Source: Marinilabiliales bacterium (GTDB lineage Bacteria > Bacteroidota > Bacteroidia > Bacteroidales > SZUA-534). From it: a DNA stretch of 64,000 nt. How positions within the stretch are numbered: position 1 is the stretch's first letter; each line of letters starts with the position of its first letter. A model generated the notes under the pieces. The model was given only the letters and a program-made list of their open reading frames with translations. It was not told the origin of the DNA and made no database searches. The translations under genes were made by a program, and so were the position numbers. The stretch lies in assembly GCA_003512955.1 (NCBI GenBank), contig DOTG01000041.1, positions 124,001 through 188,000 on the forward strand, in the 5' to 3' direction. Below, piece by piece: positions 52,839-61,901 of the stretch.

Positions 52839-53588
52839 ATGAAGGTATTTGGCTTGGTGGGTTATCCGTTAACCCAGTCGTTTTCGCAAAAGTATTTCAC
52901 TGAAAAGTTTGAAAAAGAGAAAATCAACGCCAGGTATCTTAATTTTGAGATTGAAAGTATAGGTGAGTTTCCTGAAATTATTGAAGATACGGAAGGCATT
53001 GTTGGGTTAAATGTGACCATTCCCTACAAAGAAAAAATTATTTCATTTATCCAGGAGCTTGATCTGGTAGCACGCGAAGCAGGAGCAGTAAACCTTATCA
53101 AGGTATTGGAAAAAAGAAATAAACCTTATCTGGTTGGTTCCAATAGCGATGTTTATGGTTTTCAACAATCAATAAACCCAATGCTAAAACCCCACCACAC
53201 CCATGCATTGATTTTGGGGACTGGGGGAGCCTCAAAGGCCGTACGCTATGTTTTTAAAGAATTAGGCATTGATTTCAAAATGGTTTCGCGCAAACCAAGA
53301 ACAGGTTGGCTCACTTACAGCGACCTAACACCGGAAATTATTTCAAAGGCTCCGTTGATCATCAATACCACACCTTTAGGTATGTTCCCTAATGTTGAAG
53401 GTTTTCCAAACATCCCTTTCGAGGGGATGGATGACCGGCATTTGATCTATGATTTAATTTACAATCCTTCGGAAACCGTTTTGATGCAAAAAGCTAAAGC
53501 AGCAGGTGCCACAGTGATGAATGGCCACAACATGTTGATACTGCAAGCTGAAAAATCATGGGAATTTTGGAACCATAAAACAGATTGA
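52839..53588 (+). CDS. aroE: shikimate dehydrogenase
   Basis: 249 residues. 'GLVGYPLTQSFSQKYF' (shikimate-binding Ser), 'LNVTIPYKEKIISF' with the catalytic Lys, 'GSNSDVYGFQQS' with the catalytic Asp, and the NADP-binding 'LILGTGGASKAVRYVF' are all present, as is 'NTTPLGMFPNVEG'. It reduces 3-dehydroshikimate in aromatic amino acid synthesis. Normal for the short Bacteroidota form. The stop is 3 bp from the convergent kinase gene. Confidence 0.95.
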   Translation: MKVFGLVGYPLTQSFSQKYFTEKFEKEKINARYLNFEIESIGEFPEIIEDTEGIVGLNVTIPYKEKIISFIQELDLVAREAGAVNLIKVLEKRNKPYLVGSNSDVYGFQQSINPMLKPHHTHALILGTGGASKAVRYVFKELGIDFKMVSRKPRTGWLTYSDLTPEIISKAPLIINTTPLGMFPNVEGFPNIPFEGMDDRHLIYDLIYNPSETVLMQKAKAAGATVMNGHNMLILQAEKSWEFWNHKTD

Positions 53589-53591
53589 CTT

Positions 53592-55601
53592 TTAATGGAT
53601 GGGGAATCCCAAGGTAAAACGGCTTCCCTGGTTCAATTCGCTCGAAACGGAAATGGTCCCTCCATTTAACTTCATAAAATCGTAGCAAAGAATTAACCCC
53701 AACCCAATACCTTTGTTGTGTGTATCTTTTCCTATCAAAGCCCGATCAATTTCCGGGTTAAACAACAATTGAAGTTCATCGGGATGAATGCCTTGTCCAT
53801 TATCATCGAAATGAATCATTAGTTTGTCCTCCTGTTTCTCAACTGATATATCAATCTTACCATAATTTGGAGTAAACTTAACCGCATTATTTATCAAGTT
53901 GCGCACAACTGTATTTATTGAGGCTTTATCAGCTGTTATTTCGGTATTTGAACTGCAATGGTTGGTTATCAGGATGCTTTTTACTTGAGCCATTGGTTCC
54001 ATCAATTTAATGTTTTTGTTAATCAATTTATACACATTGATGGATTCCGGGTTTATTAAAATCCCATTTTGTTGCGATTTTGCCCAATGTAAAAGATTGT
54101 CTAATAAATCAAACAAATTGTTTGCCGACGAAAGGATTTGTCCGCTAAACGATTTAATACGCTCGAAACTTTGATTGCTTGGGCTTAAAGCAATTAATTC
54201 TGCAAAACCGGAAATGGTAGCGAGTGGGTTTTTAATATCATGTGCAATGATTGATAGCAACCGGTCACGCATGGCAATTGTCTCTTCCAGTTTTAAATTT
54301 TTCTCGTGAACAACTTCGTTCATTAAAGTAAGTTCAGCATTCGACTTTTTTAATTTTCGGGAATAAAAACCATAAACCATTACCAACAAAACGAAAAAAA
54401 ACAGAATAACAATGAGCCCAATATATTTCAGTTGTTGGGCCTTCAATTGGGTCTGTTGTTTTTCGATAATGGCTTGTTGAATATGGATTTCATCAATCTG
54501 TTGTTGCGCTTTAAACTTCAATTCAAACTCGGCTGATACGCTTGCCAGGTTTTCCTGCCACAAGGAATCTTTCCATCGCGAACTAAGCAACATACTTGAA
54601 AACGCTTCTTCCAACCGGTGGTCCTGTATTAGAATAGATGCTTTAAGTTCAAACAATTCCGGCATCAATGTTTTAAAGTTGATAAGCTCCGATTGCAGTT
54701 GGCACTTATTAATGTAAAATATGGCACTATCAGTATGATGGGTCTGGAAATATAATTGAGCCAAATTTAAAAGAATATATACCTGTTGAGTTTGGTTCAG
54801 GTTTTTTTCGTTCAGCCTGTTAGCTTCCCAGAGCATTTTTTTTGCCTTTGCATTTTGGTTTTGATTTAGATACACATTTGCCAGATTCATCATACTATTG
54901 GAAGCTCCAGCATCGTCTCCGAGTAATAAAGCCAACTGAATGCTTTTAGTGTAATATTCCGTTGCTTTGTTTCTTGTGGCTGAATCATTCGCGTAGATAA
55001 TTGCCAAATTATTTAAAGTCTTTGAAAGTAAAAGGGTATCATTTGATTTCAACGAATATTTATAAACCTCGTTCCAAAGGTTTTCGGCCAAATTATATTT
55101 TTTTAATAGATAGAAATTTACGGCCAGTGCATTTTGTGCATTCTGATATTCACTAAATAGGTTAAGAGAATCAAAAATCGGGATGGCTTTCAATAATTCA
55201 CTGATAGAACTTTCATAGTCCCCCATTTCCGACTTACAGTATCCGGAAATAAATTTACATTCTGCTATTTTATAAAGGTTATTTGATGCTTCAAAATAGG
55301 GGAAACAAAATTCAACATGTAAAAGGGCTTCGGTAAACCGGTTGTGGTCCTTGTACCATTTTGCTTTTAACAGATGACATTCTGAGGCATATTCAGAAAG
55401 CCTTTTATTTTCAGCCAACTTCAAACAACTATCGATATAAATACTGGCAGAGTCGTTATGCTTTAAATAGTATTTTTGAGCTTTCTCCAATAAAAAGAGA
55501 GGGAATTCAGGGTGTTCAGCCCCTAATGTATCTTTACTAATCCCCGATAACATGAGAATTGCAATCAAGAATAAACATGTATATAGCAAAGAATATTTCA
55601 T
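53592..55601 (-). CDS. TPR-containing membrane histidine kinase
   Basis: 669 residues from ATG 55601 (MKYSLLYTCLFLIAIL, signal/anchor). The frame is open to 55682, but the extra residues look like a leader, not a signal peptide. A TPR array spans ~30-370, a membrane segment lies near 395-415 ('YIGLIVILFFFVLLVMVYGFY'), then a coiled coil, the phosphoacceptor H-box 'LSIIAHDIKNPLATISG' and HATPase motifs ('NLINNAVKFTPNYG', 'DDNGQGI', 'GIGLGLILCYDFM'). It is a sensor kinase with no adjacent response regulator. TPRs probably face the periplasm. Convergent with aroE. Confidence 0.9.
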   Translation of the reverse strand: MKYSLLYTCLFLIAILMLSGISKDTLGAEHPEFPLFLLEKAQKYYLKHNDSASIYIDSCLKLAENKRLSEYASECHLLKAKWYKDHNRFTEALLHVEFCFPYFEASNNLYKIAECKFISGYCKSEMGDYESSISELLKAIPIFDSLNLFSEYQNAQNALAVNFYLLKKYNLAENLWNEVYKYSLKSNDTLLLSKTLNNLAIIYANDSATRNKATEYYTKSIQLALLLGDDAGASNSMMNLANVYLNQNQNAKAKKMLWEANRLNEKNLNQTQQVYILLNLAQLYFQTHHTDSAIFYINKCQLQSELINFKTLMPELFELKASILIQDHRLEEAFSSMLLSSRWKDSLWQENLASVSAEFELKFKAQQQIDEIHIQQAIIEKQQTQLKAQQLKYIGLIVILFFFVLLVMVYGFYSRKLKKSNAELTLMNEVVHEKNLKLEETIAMRDRLLSIIAHDIKNPLATISGFAELIALSPSNQSFERIKSFSGQILSSANNLFDLLDNLLHWAKSQQNGILINPESINVYKLINKNIKLMEPMAQVKSILITNHCSSNTEITADKASINTVVRNLINNAVKFTPNYGKIDISVEKQEDKLMIHFDDNGQGIHPDELQLLFNPEIDRALIGKDTHNKGIGLGLILCYDFMKLNGGTISVSSELNQGSRFTLGFPIH

Positions 55602-55691
55602 TGACAATGAAACGCTAATAAGTGATGAAAGTTTAAAAATATAACGTAAAAGTAAGGTAAGGATAATTGGGAATACTCCCAAATTTTTTAA

Positions 55692-56441
55692 TCAAACAAT
55701 GGGGTAAGGATATTCTACTTTTTCTAAAAAAAGAGCGTTCGCCAACATAGAATGCCCGGCCTGGCAACGGTCTTTCGCTTCAATGATTTGGCAGAATTCT
55801 TCCATACTGATTTTTCCGAGTCCCACTTCAAATAGGGTTCCAACAATAGCCCGTACCATATTACGCAGGAACCGGTCGGCCTTAATGGTAAATACAAGTT
55901 GATCTCCAGTCTCAGTCCAATAAGCCTCCATTATTTTGCAATTGTTGGTTTTAACATCGGTATCCACCTTGCTAAAACTGGTAAAATCGGTATAATTGAA
56001 GAGTTCTTGCGCAGCCCGGTTCATCAAAGAAATATCGAGTGCCCCAAGGAAATTCAACCGCATGGCGTGATAAAAAGGATCTTTTTTGCGGCTGATGTAA
56101 TAACGATACGTCCTGCTGGTGGCATCAAATCGGCTGTGGGCTTCAGGGTGCATGAACTTGATGGAACGCAGGGCTATTTCTCTAGGTAAAAAACGGTTCA
56201 GTTTGTAAATCAGATTCACGTTACCTTGCAAACCGGAATGGGAAGAATCGAAATGGGCCACGTAATTAATGGCATGAACCCCGGTATCGGTACGGCCGCA
56301 ACCCGTAATGGCCGTGGATTCTTTCAAAAGCGTTGAAAAAGCTTTTTCCACCACTTCCTGAACCGACGTGGCATTCGGCTGGTATTGCCATCCATGAAAG
56401 GCACTGCCGTTGTAATCCAGAATCACAAAATACCGATACAT
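55692..56441 (-). CDS. truA: tRNA pseudouridine(38-40) synthase
   Basis: 249 residues. 'GCGRTDTGVHAINYV' contains the catalytic Asp, 'FHGWQYQPNATSVQEVVEKA' the N-terminal active-site wall, and 'ATSRTYRYYISRKKDPFYH' and 'RADRFLRNMVRAIVGTL' (here KADRFLRN) the core. It makes pseudouridine at tRNA positions 38-40. Size typical. No adjacent cotranscribed gene; the kinase gene begins 90 nt on in the same direction. Confidence 0.95.
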   Translation of the reverse strand: MYRYFVILDYNGSAFHGWQYQPNATSVQEVVEKAFSTLLKESTAITGCGRTDTGVHAINYVAHFDSSHSGLQGNVNLIYKLNRFLPREIALRSIKFMHPEAHSRFDATSRTYRYYISRKKDPFYHAMRLNFLGALDISLMNRAAQELFNYTDFTSFSKVDTDVKTNNCKIMEAYWTETGDQLVFTIKADRFLRNMVRAIVGTLFEVGLGKISMEEFCQIIEAKDRCQAGHSMLANALFLEKVEYPYPIV

Positions 56442-56792
56442 GCTATTTTTTATACAAATAAAGCAAAAATCCTTTTTGAGTGATCTTTTCGGAAAAAATT
56501 AGAGTTTAGTGAATAGAATTTAGAATCCAGAAGCTAGCAACCAGTATCTTCTTGCTGAATCAAGGTAAAGTTTAAGAAATAACAGGAACAACTGCCATTT
56601 TTTCATGGCTTATTCGGGCAAAAGTTAAGGAAACGTTAAAGCGGGTTAAAAATCGTTAATTCCTGTGCGATAAGTCAAAACATTGAACATATTTGCACCA
56701 TTAAAAAGGTTCATGGTATAAAAATTGATACCTTGCGGCCTGGTTTTTTAAAACCATCAAAATTGAAAAACATAAAATAAAAAATAACCATT
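56442..56792. other. intergenic region with repeat copy and hairpins
   Basis: 351 nt between truA (minus) and the Bat operon. It contains the dispersed-repeat copy at 56500-56545 and two small hairpins ahead of the MoxR gene, GGTAT/ATACC and GGTTTT/AAAACC near 56710-56760. ACATATTTG near 56690 resembles a -7 box. Confidence 0.45.
56500..56545. repeat. dispersed intergenic repeat, copy 3
   Basis: AGAGTTTAGTGAATAGAATT, TAGAATCCAGAAGCTAGCAACC. The reverse complement carries GCTAGCTTCT and TCTAAATTCT as in the copy at 9897-9960. Confidence 0.5.
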
Positions 56793-57788
56793 ATGAGCGA
56801 AATTGTTGATATTAAAGAGCTAAACGAACGCATTCAAAGAGAAAGTGCTTTTGTTGACTTGATTAGCATTGAGATGAATAAAGTGATTGTGGGCCAAAAA
56901 CATTTGATTGAAAGTTTATTGATTGGTTTACTTTCCGATGGACACGTGTTGCTTGAAGGGCTACCTGGCTTGGCAAAAACACTTGCCATTAATACCTTGG
57001 CAAAAACCGTTGATGCCGGATTCAGCCGCATCCAGTTTACTCCGGATTTATTGCCCGCCGATGTGATTGGTACCATGATTTACAGCCAGAAGAAAGAAGA
57101 ATTCACCGTAAAAAAAGGCCCCATTTTCAACAATTTTGTGTTGGCCGATGAAATTAACCGTGCCCCTGCCAAGGTACAAAGTGCCCTATTAGAGGCTATG
57201 CAGGAAAAACAGGTAACCATTGGTGATCAGACGTTCAAGCTGGAGAAACCATTCCTGGTGATGGCAACACAAAACCCCATTGAACAGGAAGGAACCTATC
57301 CGCTGCCAGAGGCCCAAGTGGATCGTTTCATGCTGAAAACCATCATCAACTACCCAAAAAAGGAAGAGGAGATTTTGATTGTCCGTGAAAATATTGCCAA
57401 AAAATTCCCCGAGGCAAATACCATCCTTAAAACAGAGGACATAATCAAGGCCCGCGAGGTGGTAAAAGAGGTTTACATGGACGAGAAAATTGAAAAATAC
57501 ATTGTCGATATTGTCTTTGCTACCCGCTACCCCAGTGAATATGGGTTGCCGCAATTGAAAGAAATGATCAGCTTTGGAGGCTCGCCCCGTGCCAGCATCA
57601 ACCTTTCAAAAGCAGCCAAAGCCTACGCCTTTATCAAACGCCGTGGATATGTAATTCCTGAAGATGTGCGGGCCGTTTGCCACGATGTGTTACGCCACCG
57701 GATTGGGTTAACTTATCAGGCCGAGGCCGAAAACATGACTTCGGAGGATGTAATTAATGAAATTCTAAATACGGTTGAAGTTCCATAA
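56793..57788 (+). CDS. MoxR family AAA+ ATPase of the Bat operon
   Basis: 331 residues. Walker A 'EGLPGLAKTLAIN', Walker B 'VLADEINRAPAKVQSAL', sensor 'VMATQNPIEQEGTYPLPEAQ' and 'FGGSPRASINLSK' are intact. MoxR proteins remodel or load VWA/DUF58 partners, and here four such partner-type genes follow. In Bacteroidota this leads the Bat (aerotolerance) operon. A repeat spacer separates it from the DUF58 gene. Confidence 0.93.
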   Translation: MSEIVDIKELNERIQRESAFVDLISIEMNKVIVGQKHLIESLLIGLLSDGHVLLEGLPGLAKTLAINTLAKTVDAGFSRIQFTPDLLPADVIGTMIYSQKKEEFTVKKGPIFNNFVLADEINRAPAKVQSALLEAMQEKQVTIGDQTFKLEKPFLVMATQNPIEQEGTYPLPEAQVDRFMLKTIINYPKKEEEILIVRENIAKKFPEANTILKTEDIIKAREVVKEVYMDEKIEKYIVDIVFATRYPSEYGLPQLKEMISFGGSPRASINLSKAAKAYAFIKRRGYVIPEDVRAVCHDVLRHRIGLTYQAEAENMTSEDVINEILNTVEVP

Positions 57789-57929
57789 TTAAGAAAATAG
57801 AGATTAGAAAATAGGAAAAAGAGATTAGAAAATAAAAATGCATCAATATTCTTAATTCTAACATCTTGGCTCTAACATCTAAACTCCAGCATCTAAACTC
57901 TAATATCTATTATCTAAATTCTAATAACG
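57789..57929. repeat. dispersed intergenic repeat, copy 4, within the Bat operon
   Basis: The left half repeats AGAGATTAGAAAATA twice; the right half has TCTAACATCT, TCTAAACTC and ATCTAAACTCTAATATC units in opposite orientation. Same text type as 18143-18232. Confidence 0.6.
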
Positions 57930-58799
57930 ATGGAAACATCAGAACTACTAAAAAAAGTCAGGCATATTGAAATAAAAACCCGGGGACTGTCGAACCAGAT
58001 TTTTGCCGGAGAATATCATAGCACATTCAAAGGTAAGGGTATGACATTCAGTGAGGTACGCGAGTATCAATATGGCGATCCCATCCGGAATGTCGATTGG
58101 AACGTGACCGCCCGGTTCAACCACCCTTACGTAAAGGTTTTTGAGGAAGAGCGTGAGCTTACTGTTGTACTTTTGGTCGATATCAGTGGGTCACGGAACT
58201 TTGGTACCCACCAGCAATACAAGCAGGAATTGATGACTGAAATTTCGGCTGTACTGGCATTTTCGGCCATCAAAAATAACGATAAAATCGGGGTCATCCT
58301 TTTTAGCGACAAAGTGGAAAAGTTTATTCCTCCACAAAAAGGAAGGAAACACATTCTACGGATAATTCAGGAACTGCTCAATTTTGAACCCCAAAGCAAG
58401 CAAACCAACATTGCCGCAGCTTTGGAATACCTGACCAATGCCATTAAAAAACGTTCCATAGGTTTTATCCTTTCCGATTTTATCGACACCAAATTTAACG
58501 ACGCCTTAACCATTGCCAACCGCAAACACGATATGGTTGCCTTGCGTGTCTTTGATCAACGTGAGGCTTCCCTACCCAGTATGGGATTGGTGAAAATGGT
58601 AGATGCTGAAACCGGTTCGTTCAAATGGGTGGATACCTCAAGTAAACATGTCCGCGATGAATATCAGAAATGGTGGAATAACCATACCCAAAACCTGGAG
58701 CAAACATTCAAACGGAGTGGTGTCGATTTCACTTCGGTAGCAACCGGCGAGGATTATGTGAGGCCGCTTATTTATTTATTCAAACACAGAGGAGCATAA
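57930..58799 (+). CDS. DUF58 domain protein of the Bat operon
   Basis: 289 residues, no membrane segment. The DUF58 core is 'GMTFSEVREYQYGDPIRNVDWNVTARFNHPYVK', partly quoted, and the VWA MIDAS 'LLVDISGSRNFG' is intact (DxSxS). A cytoplasmic partner for MoxR. The next gene starts 3 nt after its stop. Confidence 0.9.
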   Translation: METSELLKKVRHIEIKTRGLSNQIFAGEYHSTFKGKGMTFSEVREYQYGDPIRNVDWNVTARFNHPYVKVFEEERELTVVLLVDISGSRNFGTHQQYKQELMTEISAVLAFSAIKNNDKIGVILFSDKVEKFIPPQKGRKHILRIIQELLNFEPQSKQTNIAAALEYLTNAIKKRSIGFILSDFIDTKFNDALTIANRKHDMVALRVFDQREASLPSMGLVKMVDAETGSFKWVDTSSKHVRDEYQKWWNNHTQNLEQTFKRSGVDFTSVATGEDYVRPLIYLFKHRGA

Positions 58800-58802
58800 C
58801 GT

Positions 58803-59822
58803 ATGATGAATAAATTTTTAAATAGTATTGTAGTTTTAATCGGACTCATATTGATTCAGGGAACCAACTTAACCATGCAAGCGCAAGTGATGGTCTCGGC
58901 CAAGCTCGATACCAGCATGATGTTGATTGGCGACCAAACAGAATTCAGGATGGAAGCAACATTCCCTGATTCTGTCTTGGTGGGATTCCCAATTTTTGCT
59001 GATACCATCATCGACAAGCTGGAGATTCTTAACATCACAAACATCGATACCCAAAAAGTGGACGATGGACTTAAATTGGTTCAGGAATATTTGGTGACCA
59101 GTTTCGATAGTGGTTGGTACCAGATTCCACCATTAAATTTTACTATCACTTACCCAAAGTCGGGACGGGTGGATACGCTACAATCGGTTCCTACATTTTT
59201 TGGGGTGATGACCATGCCTCTGGATACAGCAAACACCAATGCCATTGCCGATATTAAAAAGCCGATGGAAGCACCTATCACCATTCAGGAAATACTTCCT
59301 ATAGCCGGCATCGGTTTAGGAGTGGCAATTTTCCTGTTTGTGGTTTATCTGCTTTACATGAAACTGGCACGTAAAAAACCAATTTTTGTAAAGAAAGAAA
59401 AACCCAAAGAACCTGCTCACGTGATTGCCCTGCGCGATTTGGACTTACTCCAGGAGCAAAAACTATGGCAACAAGGCGAGGCGAAAGCGTATTATTCCCG
59501 GTTGACTGAGATCATCCGAACCTATATTGAGGATAGGTTTTCAATACCTGCTATGGAATCGACAACCGATGAAATTATTGATGCCTGCCGCAAATCGGAT
59601 GAATTGTCCAACGAGTTGAAAAACGATTTGTTCGATACCCTGACATTAGCTGACTTTGTGAAATTTGCCAAAGCCATAACTGTGGCTACTGAAAACGAAA
59701 CCAGTTTAAAGTTTGCCTATAATTTTGTCTTGAAAACCAAACCTGTAGAGGTTCTTCGTGACGAAGATGAACTTCGGAATGAAGGAAAAGACATCGAAAA
59801 CAAACCATCTTTAGGAAATTAA
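58803..59822 (+). CDS. Bat operon membrane protein with extracytoplasmic beta domain
   Basis: 339 residues. Signal peptide ~1-27 (ending MQAQ), a beta-rich periplasmic domain ('DTSMMLIGDQTEFRMEATF'), a membrane segment at ~168-188 ('IAGIGLGVAIFLFVVYLLY'), then a cytoplasmic domain with 'LRDLDLLQEQKLWQQGEAKAYYSRLTEIIRTYIEDRF', partly quoted, of the kind found in BatD-related and DUF4381-type proteins. It sits 3 nt after DUF58 and 6 nt before BatA. Confidence 0.78.
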   Translation: MMNKFLNSIVVLIGLILIQGTNLTMQAQVMVSAKLDTSMMLIGDQTEFRMEATFPDSVLVGFPIFADTIIDKLEILNITNIDTQKVDDGLKLVQEYLVTSFDSGWYQIPPLNFTITYPKSGRVDTLQSVPTFFGVMTMPLDTANTNAIADIKKPMEAPITIQEILPIAGIGLGVAIFLFVVYLLYMKLARKKPIFVKKEKPKEPAHVIALRDLDLLQEQKLWQQGEAKAYYSRLTEIIRTYIEDRFSIPAMESTTDEIIDACRKSDELSNELKNDLFDTLTLADFVKFAKAITVATENETSLKFAYNFVLKTKPVEVLRDEDELRNEGKDIENKPSLGN

Positions 59823-59828
59823 ACAATC

Positions 59829-60824
59829 ATGGAAAACATCACTTTTCATAATCCGGCACTACTATATCTCTTGCTGTTATTGGCTCCAGTGATTGTTTGG
59901 TATGTCTGGAAGCACAACCATCTGAATGCCTCTATCCGCCTTTCAACAGTTAAGGCCTTTAGCAGGATGCCCAATAGCTATAAATATTATTTACGCCACC
60001 TACCGACAATTTTTCGGATACTTGCTATAGCGCTACTGATTATTGCTTTGGCGCGGCCACAATCTACCGATAATTGGAGCAACACCTCTACCGAAGGAAT
60101 TGATATTGTGATTGCCCTCGATATTTCGGGAAGTATGTTGGCCGAGGATTTCAAACCCAACCGTCTGGAAGCAGCTAAGGACGATGCCATTAAATTTATC
60201 TCAGGAAGACCCAACGACCGCATCGGTTTGGTGGTTTTCTCGGGCGAAAGCTTTACCCAATGCCCACTGACCACCGATCATGCCGTGTTGATCAACTTAA
60301 TAAATGATGTCCAGCAGGGAATGATTGAAGACGGAACTGCTATTGGGCTTGGATTGGCTAATGCAGTGGGTCGATTGAAAGAAAGTACCGCCAAAAGTAA
60401 AGTCATCATCTTATTAACCGACGGGGTAAATAATCAGGGCGAAGTACCGCCATTAACCGCTGCCGAAATAGGTAAAGCTTTTGGTGTTCGGGTTTATACC
60501 ATTGGCGTAGGTTCTATGGGAACTGCCCCATATCCTTTCACCGATATGTTTGGGCGCAAAAGTTACCAGCAAATGGATGTCGAAATTGATGAAGAGGTTC
60601 TTACTCAGATTGCCCACCTCACCGATGGTAAATATTTCAGGGCTGTTGATAACAAACGGTTGGAAGATGTTTATGGGGAGATTGATAAATTGGAAAAATC
60701 AAAAATAGAAGTCAAAGAATACAGCAAAAAGAATGAAGAATACCTTCCATTGGTGGTTTTGGCCGGACTTTTGATTTTGATGGAGCTGCTCCTGAGAAAT
60801 ACGCTATTAAGAAACATCCCATGA
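59829..60824 (+). CDS. batA: BatA, VWA domain membrane protein
   Basis: 331 residues. Membrane segments at ~10-27 and ~56-75 flank the N-terminus, and one ends the protein (~305-325). The VWA domain has an intact MIDAS: 'IVIALDISGSMLAEDFKPNRLEAAK', Thr in 'SFTQCPLTTDH', Asp in 'ILLTDGVNNQGE'. BatA works in aerotolerance with BatB-E, shown in Bacteroides. BatB follows 17 nt later. Confidence 0.93.
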   Translation: MENITFHNPALLYLLLLLAPVIVWYVWKHNHLNASIRLSTVKAFSRMPNSYKYYLRHLPTIFRILAIALLIIALARPQSTDNWSNTSTEGIDIVIALDISGSMLAEDFKPNRLEAAKDDAIKFISGRPNDRIGLVVFSGESFTQCPLTTDHAVLINLINDVQQGMIEDGTAIGLGLANAVGRLKESTAKSKVIILLTDGVNNQGEVPPLTAAEIGKAFGVRVYTIGVGSMGTAPYPFTDMFGRKSYQQMDVEIDEEVLTQIAHLTDGKYFRAVDNKRLEDVYGEIDKLEKSKIEVKEYSKKNEEYLPLVVLAGLLILMELLLRNTLLRNIP

Positions 60825-60841
60825 TTTTAATATAACACATT

Positions 60842-61891
60842 ATGTTTCAGTTTGCACATATCGGGTTTTTATATGGGCTCATCGCTTTGCCCTTGTTGGG
60901 AGTTGTTTTTCTGATTGCACTCCAGTTAAAAAAGCGTCACTTGAAGTCGTTTGGCGATACCGAACTGGTTTCAGGGCTAACGCCAGAAGCATCTTCGGTT
61001 CGTCCATGGATTAAATTCATTTTGGCTGAAACCGCCTTAATGCTTGTCATTATTGCCATGGCGGGGCCACAGTTTGGTACAAAATTAAAAGAAGTAAAAC
61101 GCGAAGGCGTTGAACTGGTCATTGCCCTGGACGTATCCAACAGCATGCTTTCCGAGGACATTGCCCCCAACCGGCTTGAAAATGCCAAACGGGCCATCTC
61201 AAAATTGGTTGATCGGTTGCACAACGATAAAATTGCTTTAATCGTTTTTGCCGGGGATGCCTTTGTACAATTACCCATGACTACTGATTATGCGGCGGCA
61301 AAGATGTTCCTGAGCACCATCAACCCTAACCTGGTTTCGAACCAAGGAACCGCTATTGGCGAAGCTATTGAACTGGGAATGAAATCGTTTACCCCTGGAG
61401 ACGAGAAAAATAAAGCTATGATTATTATTACCGATGGCGAAAATCATGAAGGGAATGCGGTGGAACTGGCTTCACAGGCCAACGATGCCGGAATAATTAT
61501 TCATACCATTGGCATGGGATTATCGAAAGGTTCGCCCATTCCGGTTTACAACAACGCCGGGCAGAAAGATTTCCGGACCGATGCCCAAGGGAATGTGATT
61601 ATCTCAAAACTGGATGAAGAAACCTTGAAAAAAGTAGCCGCTGCTGGCGGCGGCGATTACATACGTGCCAATAATACCAAAATGGGATTAAATGCTTTGT
61701 TTGATAAATTGAATAGCATGGATAAAGCAGAAATGGAATCGAAAGTTTATTCCGAATACGAAGAACAATACCAATTCTTTGTGGGATTTGCCCTACTGAT
61801 ATTGTTTGTAGAGTTTTTTATACTATTCAAGAAAAACAGGTGGTTAAGCAAAATGAATTTATTCAAAACCAATATACTCGAAATAAAATAG
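60842..61891 (+). CDS. batB: BatB, VWA domain membrane protein
   Basis: 349 residues, the same layout as BatA: two N-terminal membrane segments, a VWA domain with 'VIALDVSNSMLSEDIAPNRLENAK', 'FVQLPMTTDYAAAKMFL' and 'IIITDGENHEGNAVEL', then a C-terminal membrane segment ('FFVGFALLILFVEFFILF'). The MIDAS is intact. Paralogue of BatA from tandem duplication. BatC starts 10 nt after its stop. Confidence 0.93.
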   Translation: MFQFAHIGFLYGLIALPLLGVVFLIALQLKKRHLKSFGDTELVSGLTPEASSVRPWIKFILAETALMLVIIAMAGPQFGTKLKEVKREGVELVIALDVSNSMLSEDIAPNRLENAKRAISKLVDRLHNDKIALIVFAGDAFVQLPMTTDYAAAKMFLSTINPNLVSNQGTAIGEAIELGMKSFTPGDEKNKAMIIITDGENHEGNAVELASQANDAGIIIHTIGMGLSKGSPIPVYNNAGQKDFRTDAQGNVIISKLDEETLKKVAAAGGGDYIRANNTKMGLNALFDKLNSMDKAEMESKVYSEYEEQYQFFVGFALLILFVEFFILFKKNRWLSKMNLFKTNILEIK

Positions 61892-61901
61892 GGAGGTGAA
61901 G

